Source of the DNA: PVC group bacterium
GTDB taxonomy: Bacteria; Verrucomicrobiota; Kiritimatiellia; SS1-B-03-39; UBA6053
DNA length: 8,235 nt
Reading direction: 5' to 3'
Assembly: GCA_003565035.1 (NCBI GenBank)
Contig: PXDP01000424.1
Location: 1 to 8,235 of the forward strand
A program made the translations under genes and the position numbers. Positions 6,201-8,235 of this stretch are shown one piece after another. Every line of letters begins with the position of its first letter. Position 1 is the stretch's first letter. The notes beneath the pieces are model-generated. The model saw only the letters and a list, made by a program, of their open reading frames with translations, searched no databases and was not told the DNA's origin.

Positions 6201-7591
6201 TTGTGACCGACTTCGTGAGTAAACGTAAGCGCATTATTCGTCATGTAGGTCCGCGCGGTGACCGAGTTCCGCCCCAAAATGTTGGCAAATCCCGCATGGC
6301 CCGATTTTACATCGCGAACGATAAAGGCGGCTAAATCCGAGCCCAGATCAATGCGAAACTGGGCGATAGCATTCAAATTTCCGCTGGACCCCACGAATGC
6401 CATGGCACTGAGTTCTCCGCTCATATCGTCGGTCCAGCCGGGAAATTCATAATCGGGATCCTCGATCATGCCCAAAAGTACCAGTTGGGTATTATTCACT
6501 TCGCTATTTCCAAAACTGATGTTCATCCGCTCAATACTCGAAATTATCCGTCCCTCAATCGCGGCAACACCCCCGTCGGCGACCCGGGCCTGCCGCCCGT
6601 AGCCCACAATGATGTCCACCACATGATCGACGTCTCCCGCCGGGGCCACGGTTTCACCACCGGTCTCTTCTTCAAAAAGCACATCCTCCTCTGCGTGGAT
6701 AATTTCCGCCCCGTGTACCACATTACAGGTGCCACATTCCTGCTCCAGATAGGCCAACGGATCGAGATCCCGAACCGCCACCAGACCCTCTTCCATGGCC
6801 ATAAATTCATAATGACGACTGTCCCAGGTATCCATCCCATACAGCGAAATCCCGCCACTCACCGTGCCTTCGTTATACACCAGAATCGCCACCGAGTCCT
6901 CGTGTTCCTCCACCTTCCCAATGAACGAGAAGGTATGCGGTCCGCGGGTGACAATTTTTTCGAGATCAACGGTCACCTCAGCCTCTTCCGTCAGCGGTAC
7001 TACCATCCGGTGCCGCTCACCATTTGCCGCTTCATGAAAAATCCGGTTGGAAAGCCCGACCTCCACCGCCGCACGGGCATAGTGGTCATGGGCAAAGGGT
7101 GAAACCTCCCGGGCGGCACGGGCCGGGCCAAAGGGCCGGATGGGCTCCGGGTTGTCCCGCCGCACCTCCCTGGTCACCGGATCATCCAGAATCCGGCGGT
7201 TGTGCTGTCCCCGCGGAATCTGCGGAGCCGGCTGACCCTCCATGTCCACGCGGTCCGCCCAGGTCAGGATCGGATACTCCTCAATCGGCCGTAATTCCAA
7301 GGGGCGGGCCTCCCGGTCATCCCGCTCGGCAAAAAAGTCCTCCCAGCTCTGACCCGGCCCCGGGGCGGTTGGAAAGCCTTCCGCATCCCCTGCTGCCCCT
7401 GCTGCCCCTGCTGACAGGATCTCCAGCAGAGCCGAAGGCGTATACAAGCCGTCGTTCGCAATCCCAGCATGTCCCTCCTCCGTAATCGGCCCCTCCCCGC
7501 GTTCCCCGGACAGCCCCCAAAACACCAGCAGCAACACAGCCAGCAACGAAAGACCGACCCAACGAAAACGATTTTTGCGTAAACATAACAT
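1..7591 (-). CDS. Giant secreted multidomain metzincin-type zinc metalloprotease (3' end outside window)
   Basis: The minus-strand frame starting at the ATG at 7591 stays open for 2530 codons to base 1. By analogy with the paralogous tail at 7910-8235, about 33 codons are missing, giving a protein of roughly 2560 residues. A signal peptide, a long propeptide and a catalytic domain with HEVGHNYGLRH (residues 459-469; zinc ligands H459, H463, H469; general base E460) and Met-turn M500 place it among reprolysin-like metzincins. It should hydrolyse peptide bonds outside the cell. About 1900 residues of Ig-like, PKD-like, LamG, MBG and DUF1349-like domains follow, presumably for substrate or surface binding. 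The start is supported by a GGGAGA Shine-Dalgarno sequence 9 nt upstream and a basic-then-hydrophobic N-terminus. The ATG at 7586 is out of frame. Only three cysteines are seen in 2530 residues. The substrate is unknown; the protease class is secure, the exact family less so. Confidence 0.95.
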   Translation of the reverse strand, partial: MLCLRKNRFRWVGLSLLAVLLLVFWGLSGERGEGPITEEGHAGIANDGLYTPSALLEILSAGAAGAAGDAEGFPTAPGPGQSWEDFFAERDDREARPLELRPIEEYPILTWADRVDMEGQPAPQIPRGQHNRRILDDPVTREVRRDNPEPIRPFGPARAAREVSPFAHDHYARAAVEVGLSNRIFHEAANGERHRMVVPLTEEAEVTVDLEKIVTRGPHTFSFIGKVEEHEDSVAILVYNEGTVSGGISLYGMDTWDSRHYEFMAMEEGLVAVRDLDPLAYLEQECGTCNVVHGAEIIHAEEDVLFEEETGGETVAPAGDVDHVVDIIVGYGRQARVADGGVAAIEGRIISSIERMNISFGNSEVNNTQLVLLGMIEDPDYEFPGWTDDMSGELSAMAFVGSSGNLNAIAQFRIDLGSDLAAFIVRDVKSGHAGFANILGRNSVTARTYMTNNALTFTHEVGHNYGLRHSWGDSSTDSVKTIHHYGWRHRSGSTRRRTVMAYDWGWNRVMYFANPEVLNPSLGVRTGAVNGYNASGDDTTDSRYVDGGYMGGQGAGFDGSNPSLGARAAHYLVAEAHQSANRSVRTGLSLTRPTFGEIVAVGESYFVEWVGGVYDDHVRLELLKGGVLHTVLEEEMDNHPRTLVWTPVGVSTGDDYQIRLVLNAGEEEALSAAFSIEPDYPKVVSTYVSQLGPAEPGLTEVSVTFNRSMDPATFSAGTDVTRFVGPAGEDLRNTFTDFIWSEDDTVLTFVFDPLMDTGFYRIDFGPEVYDLRGFPMDQNGNDLPGEADDGFGFTFRVDELAEGGTVALMDSQFDSNPGFTLDGGWAVGPPSQAGVGGPGAAFSGSNVLGTYLNGNYQADVSIYATSPSYNMTGATNITLSFRRWLGLHADTGGRPQDRDQDRAAVQYSVNGGNWIGIWNHNNNPFDDGGWTGLQTIQLPTAAEGAADVRFRFWLLTESNQSYGWNLDTLSFTADFAETFGPPPAPKVVGHMPAGAVISAPESIWIDFDQPMNTGSFSLGDLSGISGADSGFAVTGYAWTAGNRLRLDLDGVGVDGSYALTLGTGVQSAAGDALTESYTASFELGTFDPPVILTESLPLAHEEEAYSATLEAMSPDGLSLSLSVSGLPAWLSFSDNGTGSGTLSGTPPAGAASPVSLTFTADDTANAVQETFTFAVNRPPSAEFDAPLTQSVRIPDGVMLLFEGGVTDDGLPGGSLTQGWTVVSQPDGAAVVFEQPDMLETAVSFDTVGDYVLRFSVSDGILSTVYDFAVETGATPEEEGTTVGSVPSENLAVYLPLDESSGTVAGDASGNNRDGTISGGPEWRPQDGVFGGALRFTGTSQSAVLANSDGLDHVAQMSWAWWMRPSAQNSDVRGILSKRDSANSGQAWSFFLHNSNQLNVDMPSSSNRLQVGTIPANEWTHVAVVFDGSQPSGERVRVYTNGVLSGTYSASITTLPSRANSVILGLLDTDDNRSFRGDLDEVLIYHGRAISAEEVTTIYEGQAGNIGPLVVAGAPRTVDLSESVVLAGTVEDDGLPEVPGTVVTEWLQTAGPGTVGFTDTASLATGVSFPHSGLYTLRLTAFDGEIKTAHDKAVTVEDALEAPEVSEWPTASDLVFGQTLGESTLSGGQASVAGTFAFVNPETVPDTGTELHAVRFTPDDPGTYATVDSEIAVTVTPAEATVTLSNLTQSYNGTGVVPTVTTEPAGLAVTITYDGLPEAPVNAGSYAVVAEVDDPNASGSASGTLEITPAAITVTADDQLKSMGQDDPALTWTLTAGELFVGDTLSGVLSREAGEDPGEYAIEQGTLAADANYNLSFVAGTLTIEPGAPVITLVRPTVPEVRIPEGVGLVLETDVTETGGESGQLTLLWELVSGDGTVTWDNTAAENTAAWFSAQGSYVLRLTADNGVNSEVLEIAVDVVDPALIDTEAPLAEPMGDAIVLAIQGSNDFETEGDFAVVTHVTEDPVPTTTITDANGLSISFLGTADSDSPVTLHDNWNDGGFYVDGAEYNLRANRSATSGQNALDVGAYVEFKVDTDGSSVAAFDLLSMEVDLWRNGTGAPDVYQFAVKDSTGDWILVGSEFSVAAGLAGSTTLVVNETLYEDVTEAYVRLYYWGNTNEGSNTHYYGLRAEVSPAETYLFPEGWDAITFGSPSQAGQETWNADGLEIAGSDGDFWTGDDGGHFVYTTVSGDVDLRANLTSFVAADGGSVHQFAKAAVMIRDTLADQSFYGFMGVQQDTLRRQVRDSFSSNPVNSSHGGLSEYPWFRITRSGNELRFYRSADGVSWDETGTATTLAMGENVYVGLAVSSHPQSGGGDDSAVALFQSIELNGQPIEPVFSGPTDNIGPLVAAGAAQTVTANTEVTLTGMVEDDGLPEVPGTVTTEWLQRSGPETVTLGDASALATTFTPATAGEYVFRLVAFDGEVATASDVTVTVEAGEADPYEAWLTENGMDTGTNPEDVEEDTGLTYNSLFVMGATYHETDGWQGILRAEEVVTEEAGGMELSFTARPGRRYTLQFTPALSPASWQDVEN
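287..568 (-). other. PKD-like module B (NIGPLV...DDGLPEVPGT)
   Basis: Residues 2342-2435 repeat module A: NIGPLVAAGAAQTVTA, EDDGLPEVPGTVTTEWLQ and GEYVFRLVAFDGEVATAS. Protein similarity is high. At DNA level the copies differ at many third positions, so the duplication is not recent. It connects the DUF1349-like domain to the C-terminal domain. Confidence 0.75.
605..1165 (-). other. DUF1349-like concanavalin-fold domain
   Basis: Residues 2143-2329 show WNADGLEIAGSDGDFW, HFVYTTVSGDVDLRANL, FAKAAVMIRDTLADQSFYG, WFRITRSGNELRFYRSADG and VYVGLAVSSHP. These match the landmark order of DUF1349 / beta-xylosidase C-terminal-type domains, which often accompany carbohydrate-active or surface proteins. 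The preceding 1937-2120 is a beta-rich segment I cannot assign. Confidence 0.8.
2114..2800 (-). other. Ig-like repeat plus two MBG-type domains
   Basis: Residues 1598-1826. The first unit (1598-1675) has WPTASDLVFGQTLGESTLSG and ASVAGTFAFVNP, then VRFTPDDPGTYATVD, a known bacterial Ig-repeat style. The second (1676-1748) carries TVTLSNLTQSYNGTG and NAGSYAVVAEVDDPN. The third (1749-1826) carries ITVTADDQLKSMGQDDPALT and GEYAIEQGTLAADANYNLSF, matching MBG/YDG-type domains of large bacterial surface proteins. A PKD-like domain at 1827-1920 follows. Confidence 0.7.
2801..3082 (-). other. PKD-like module A (NIGPLV...DDGLPEVPGT)
   Basis: Residues 1504-1597 form an Ig-fold module starting NIGPLVVAGAPRTVDL, with the core EDDGLPEVPGTVVTEWLQ and the strand GLYTLRLTAFDGEIKTAHD. 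It is clearly homologous to module B at residues 2342-2435. Both follow a concanavalin-fold domain directly. The type is widespread in secreted proteins of PVC bacteria; it probably acts as a rigid spacer. Confidence 0.75.
3092..3724 (-). other. LamG (Laminin_G_3-type) concanavalin-fold domain
   Basis: Residues about 1290-1500. The domain begins NLAVYLPLDESSGTVAGDAS and NRDGTISGGPEW, followed by GALRFTGTSQSAVLANSDG, MSWAWWMRPSA, GILSKRDSA, and WTHVAVVFDG. It closes with RVYTNGVLSGTYS and FRGDLDEVLIYHGRAISAEE. This is the standard Laminin_G_3 landmark order found in extracellular bacterial proteins, usually implying binding to glycans or surface polymers. A PKD-like domain at 1181-1275 precedes it. 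Confidence 0.85.
4343..4642 (-). other. Second Big_5-like Ig domain
   Basis: Residues 984-1083 begin APKVVGHMPAGAVISAP and contain IWIDFDQPMNTGSFS, the same F-D/N-x-x-M signature as the copy at 680-797, ending in the strand GSYALTLGTGVQSAAG. It is followed at 1090-1177 by a He_PIG-like Ig domain (GLPAWLSFSDNGTGSGTLSG), a putative-Ig type common in bacterial adhesins. Confidence 0.6.
4667..5179 (-). other. MAM/jelly-roll-like beta-sandwich domain
   Basis: Residues 805-975. Features are a start with DSQFDSNPGFTLDGGWAVG, then PPSQAGVGGPGAAFSG, NITLSFRRWLGL, AAVQYSVNGGNW, and the closing YGWNLDTLSF. This sequence of landmarks resembles the MAM-like sandwiches beside Ig repeats in bacterial secreted peptidases such as immune inhibitor A-type proteins. 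The role is probably ligand or carbohydrate binding. The family assignment is tentative. Confidence 0.5.
5201..5554 (-). other. First Big_5-like (SbsA-type) Ig domain
   Basis: Residues 680-797 start with YPKVVSTYVSQLGP and carry VSVTFNRSMDPATFS, the FNxxMDP signature of Big_5/SbsA-type Ig domains. The strand VLTFVFDPLMDTGFYRIDFGPEV and a Gly/Asp-rich loop (residues near 770-790) follow. A second copy of this domain type lies at 984-1083. Confidence 0.65.
5555..5818 (-). other. Kre9/KNH-like Ig-fold domain
   Basis: Residues 592-679 follow the catalytic domain directly. The order of landmarks fits the Ser-Thr-rich/Kre9-KNH family: RPTFGEIVAVGESYFVEW, then HVRLELLKGG, then RTLVWTPVGVSTGDDYQIRL, and a closing AAFSIEP strand. 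In bacteria this domain often follows secreted hydrolase domains. Assignment is by motif recall only. Confidence 0.6.
5837..6619 (-). other. Metzincin (reprolysin-like) catalytic domain
   Basis: Residues about 325-585. The domain opens with a beta strand, VDIIVGYG (around 331), followed by a helix and SIERMNISFGNSEV, the usual N-terminal half of bacterial reprolysin-like domains. The zinc site is HEVGHNYGLRH at 459-469, matching HExxHxxGxxH. The Met-turn follows 31 residues after the third His as VMAYDW (M500). A Tyr/Trp-rich segment (HHYGWRH, 483-489) and a Gly-rich loop (YVDGGYMGGQGAGF) complete the domain. All catalytic residues are present, so an active enzyme is expected. Confidence 0.9.
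6725..6736 (-). other. Propeptide CGTC motif, possible cysteine switch
   Basis: Residues 286-289 are Cys-Gly-Thr-Cys within EQECGTCN, about 40 residues before the catalytic domain begins. These are the only cysteines seen in the protein apart from Cys3 in the signal peptide. In matrixins and ADAM proteases a propeptide Cys, followed by Gly in the classical PRCGxPD motif, ligates the active-site zinc and keeps the enzyme latent. Position and the Cys-Gly pair fit that role. A disulfide between C286 and C289 is the alternative. Confidence 0.45.
7387..7413 (-). repeat. Three tandem copies of a 9-bp unit in the propeptide coding region
   Basis: The plus strand reads CCCCTGCTG three times head to tail. 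On the coding strand this encodes an Ala/Gly run, AGAAGAAG, around residues 61-69, between the signal peptide and the folded propeptide. The unit is a multiple of three, so copy-number change would keep the frame and only alter linker length. Confidence 0.85.
7505..7591 (-). other. N-terminal signal peptide of the metalloprotease
   Basis: Residues 1-29 read as a basic stretch (K and R at positions 5-10, RKNRFR) followed by an uninterrupted hydrophobic core, VGLSLLAVLLLVFWGL at 12-27, and then Ser-Gly before a charged segment. This is the layout of a Sec signal peptide. No clean A-x-A cleavage site is visible; the small residues at 28-29 are the best candidate, so an uncleaved N-terminal anchor is also possible. 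Cys3 lies before the hydrophobic core, so this is not a lipobox. Confidence 0.8.
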
Positions 7592-7600
7592 CTTGAGACT

Positions 7601-7606
7601 TCTCCC
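7601..7606 (-). promoter_or_regulatory. Shine-Dalgarno sequence of the metalloprotease gene
   Basis: The minus strand reads GGGAGA, with 9 nt between it and the ATG at 7591. It is also 14 nt from the ATG at 7586, which is out of frame. This favours 7591, the only ATG in the long frame. Confidence 0.6.
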
Positions 7607-7629
7607 GATCCCGCGCAAACGGAATCCTG

Positions 7630-7654
7630 TGTAAATTAACGGATAGTATTTACA
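7630..7654. promoter_or_regulatory. Palindrome TGTAAAT-N11-ATTTACA, candidate operator
   Basis: The plus strand has TGTAAAT at 7630-7636 and ATTTACA at 7648-7654, perfect 7-bp arms around an 11-nt AT-rich spacer. It sits 39-63 bp before the start codon, next to the presumed -10 box, as expected for a dimeric regulator site. No regulator can be named. Confidence 0.4.
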
Positions 7655-7686
7655 TCATACCCGAATTTTTCTTGATGTTTACGCAA
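7654..7686 (-). promoter_or_regulatory. Possible promoter of the metalloprotease gene
   Basis: On the minus strand TATGAT (7659-7654) is a fair -10 box about 60 nt before the start codon. The best -35-like hexamer is TTGCGT (7686-7681), but the spacing of 21 is longer than optimal. The TGTAAAT/ATTTACA palindrome lies just downstream, where an operator could act. The call rests on consensus matching alone. Confidence 0.25.
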
Positions 7687-7695
7687 AGAATACAT

Positions 7696-7726
7696 CGATT
7701 TGCGAATTATTTTCGCCGATTTGCGA
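7696..7726. repeat. 10-bp direct repeat with 21-bp period
   Basis: CGATTTGCGA occurs at 7696-7705 and again at 7717-7726. The 21-bp period is two helical turns, so both copies face the same side of the DNA. The core TTTGCG also occurs in the nearby inverted repeat arms. Confidence 0.6.
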
Positions 7727-7772
7727 CAGATCTCAGGCAACCATTCCAAACCCAGGCGCATCCCGACATGTG

Positions 7773-7785
7773 CGGACGTAGTCCG
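7773..7785. repeat. Small hairpin CGGAC-GTA-GTCCG
   Basis: Perfect 5-bp arms around a 3-nt loop, directly followed by AAGGATGAAGGCCC. The compact palindrome plus flanking tail resembles short repetitive extragenic palindromes, but only one copy is present in the window. Confidence 0.4.
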
Positions 7786-7834
7786 AAGGATGAAGGCCCA
7801 AGCGGGTGCAAATGCGCCTGCGCGATGGATCCTT

Positions 7835-7866
7835 CCATGGGTGGGCGCATTCGCGCCAACCCATGG
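7835..7866 (-). terminator. Long stem-loop downstream of the upstream gene
   Basis: CCATGGGTGGGCGC (7835-7848) pairs with GCGCCAACCCATGG (7853-7866) across a 4-nt ATTC loop. Thirteen of 14 pairs form, with one mismatch (7843/7858). It starts 44 nt beyond the stop codon at 7910 on the minus strand. No U-tract follows, so it may block 3' exonucleases or act with a factor-dependent stop rather than be a classical intrinsic terminator. Confidence 0.45.
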
Positions 7867-7873
7867 CTACGGT

Positions 7874-7898
7874 GAGGGCACCCGCTTCGGGGTGCCTC
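7874..7898 (-). terminator. Stem-loop just after the stop codon at 7910
   Basis: GGCACCC (7877-7883) pairs perfectly with GGGTGCC (7890-7896); beyond a bulged base, two more pairs extend the stem. The 6-nt loop carries CGAAGC on the minus strand. It lies 11 nt after the stop codon. As with the larger stem next to it, no T-tract follows on the minus strand, so a classical intrinsic terminator is not proven. Confidence 0.4.
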
Positions 7899-7909
7899 CC
7901 AAAACAGAC

Positions 7910-8235
7910 TCAGTCCAGAATCTCAACCCGGATGCGGAAGAATTGCGGGCCGGATTCAGGGAGATCAAAGGTGAAGGTCTGCTGACCCTGCGCCTGCGTT
8001 TCGATCACCGCATTTTCTACATCCTGCCAGCTTGCGGGCGACAGGGCCGGCGTGAATTGCAACGTATACCGTCGGCCGGGCTGTGCGGTGAAGCTCAGTT
8101 CCATGCCGCCGGCCTCTTCCGTCACAACCTCTTCCGCCCGCAGAATTCCCTGCCAGCCGTCGTTTTCGACATACGTGGCGCCCATGACAAAGAGGCTGTT
8201 GTACGTCAAACCCGTGTCTTCTTCCACGTCCTCCG
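7910..8235 (-). CDS. C-terminal part of a second large secreted protein (5' end outside window)
   Basis: The minus-strand frame enters at the right edge and ends at the TGA at 7910-7912, giving the last 107 codons. The visible part begins EDVEEDTGLTYNSLFVMGA and ends QFFRIRVEILD, a complete C-terminal domain of the PVC secreted-protein type. Over the overlap it differs from the end of the metalloprotease at only three residues (V/H, N/T, Q/R). The true start lies outside the window; the GTG at 8227 is just an internal Val codon, because the homology continues upstream of it. What the rest of the protein does cannot be seen; another multidomain exported protein is likely. It is co-directional with the metalloprotease gene, 318 bases upstream of it, and probably transcribed separately. 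Confidence 0.85.
   Translation of the reverse strand, partial: EDVEEDTGLTYNSLFVMGATYVENDGWQGILRAEEVVTEEAGGMELSFTAQPGRRYTLQFTPALSPASWQDVENAVIETQAQGQQTFTFDLPESGPQFFRIRVEILD
8011..8235. repeat. Direct repeat, right copy (matches 1-225)
   Basis: This is the same 225-bp segment in the same orientation, within the second gene. Five of the six differences from the left copy fall at 8163-8192; the other is at 8082. The repeat continues to the right edge without loss of identity. Confidence 0.95.

Larger units (their letters stand above)
7574..7687. repeat. 13-bp perfect inverted repeat bracketing the promoter region
   Basis: TTTGCGTAAACAT at 7574-7586 is the exact reverse complement of ATGTTTACGCAAA at 7675-7687. 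The left arm lies inside codons 2-6 of the metalloprotease gene, and the right arm lies upstream of the presumed promoter. The arms are 88 bp apart, too far for a simple RNA hairpin, but suitable for paired protein binding or looping. Confidence 0.6.
7592..7909. other. 318-base intergenic region between the two minus-strand genes
   Basis: I see no convincing gene here. A plus-strand open frame at 7672-7875 (67 codons, starting at TTG) has no recognisable product and overlaps the repeats. The left half is AT-richer and holds the ribosome binding site, probable promoter, a palindrome and five TTTGCG hexamers. The right half is GC-rich and holds at least three potential hairpins (7773-7785, 7835-7866, 7874-7898) downstream of the stop codon at 7910. 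Confidence 0.7.

Noticed and set aside
7317..7586. Minus-strand frame starting at the ATG at 7586 (89 codons)
   Set aside because: It is out of frame with the long gene, and its low-complexity Arg/Gly-rich product looks like a shifted reading of the signal peptide and linker region.
7672..7875. Plus-strand open frame of 67 codons in the intergenic region
   Set aside because: It has no Shine-Dalgarno sequence that I can see, a TTG start, no recognisable product, and its bases are explained by the repeats and hairpins.
7835..7898. Classical intrinsic terminator
   Set aside because: Strong stems are present, but no T-rich tract follows them on either strand; they are kept only as low-confidence terminator candidates.
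7592..7909. CRISPR array or tRNA in the intergenic region
   Set aside because: The short repeats are 6-13 bp, irregular in spacing and orientation, and no cloverleaf-like fold with conserved tRNA loops was seen.
1..8235. Circular element inferred from matching ends
   Set aside because: The matching ends differ at six positions and both lie in coding sequence for the same domain type, so two paralogous genes explain them better than a circular overlap.

Overview
The window is GC-rich and holds one giant minus-strand gene, open at the left edge, plus the tail of a second minus-strand gene at the right edge. Between them lies a structured 318-base intergenic region. No RNA genes, CRISPR array, transposase or phage genes were seen. 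The domain inventory points to a free-living member of the Verrucomicrobiota/Kiritimatiellota (PVC) group, probably marine or from another carbohydrate-rich habitat. It includes PKD-like modules with a DDGLPEVPGT core, LamG and DUF1349-type concanavalin-fold domains, MBG-type Ig repeats, and a C-terminal domain ending in FFRIRVE. The taxonomic call is inference from domain style, not from a marker gene.

Bases 1-7591, minus strand: reading from the ATG at 7591 down to base 1 gives 2530 codons with no stop. The product is a secreted, multidomain metzincin-type zinc protease. Approximate residue map: signal peptide 1-29; Ala/Gly repeat 61-69; propeptide to about 315 with a Cys pair at 286/289; catalytic domain 325-585 (HEVGHNYGLRH at 459-469, Met-turn MAY at 500-502); Kre9/KNH-like Ig domain 592-679; Big_5-like domain 680-797; MAM/jelly-roll-like sandwich 805-975; second Big_5-like domain 984-1083; He_PIG-like domain 1090-1177; PKD-like domain 1181-1275; LamG 1290-1500; PKD-like module A 1504-1597; Ig repeat and MBG-type domains 1598-1826; PKD-like domain 1827-1920; unassigned beta-rich domain about 1937-2120; DUF1349-like domain 2143-2329; PKD-like module B 2342-2435; and a C-terminal domain from 2436 that runs off the window.

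Bases 7592-7909, intergenic: this holds the ribosome binding site and probable promoter of the protease gene. It also has an unusual cluster of short repeats (five copies of TTTGCG in either orientation, a 13-bp inverted repeat, a 21-bp-phased direct repeat) and several hairpins beyond the stop codon of the upstream gene.

Bases 7910-8235, minus strand: this is the last 107 codons of another gene. Its C-terminal domain is nearly identical to the one at the left edge: bases 1-225 match 8011-8235 with 6 differences. The locus is therefore at least two co-directional genes for large exported proteins sharing one C-terminal domain. The likely shared job is extracellular: a protease carrying many binding and spacer domains, acting on proteins or glycoproteins outside the cell. 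The long plus-strand open frames, including one of 919 codons, are antisense shadows of the protease gene.
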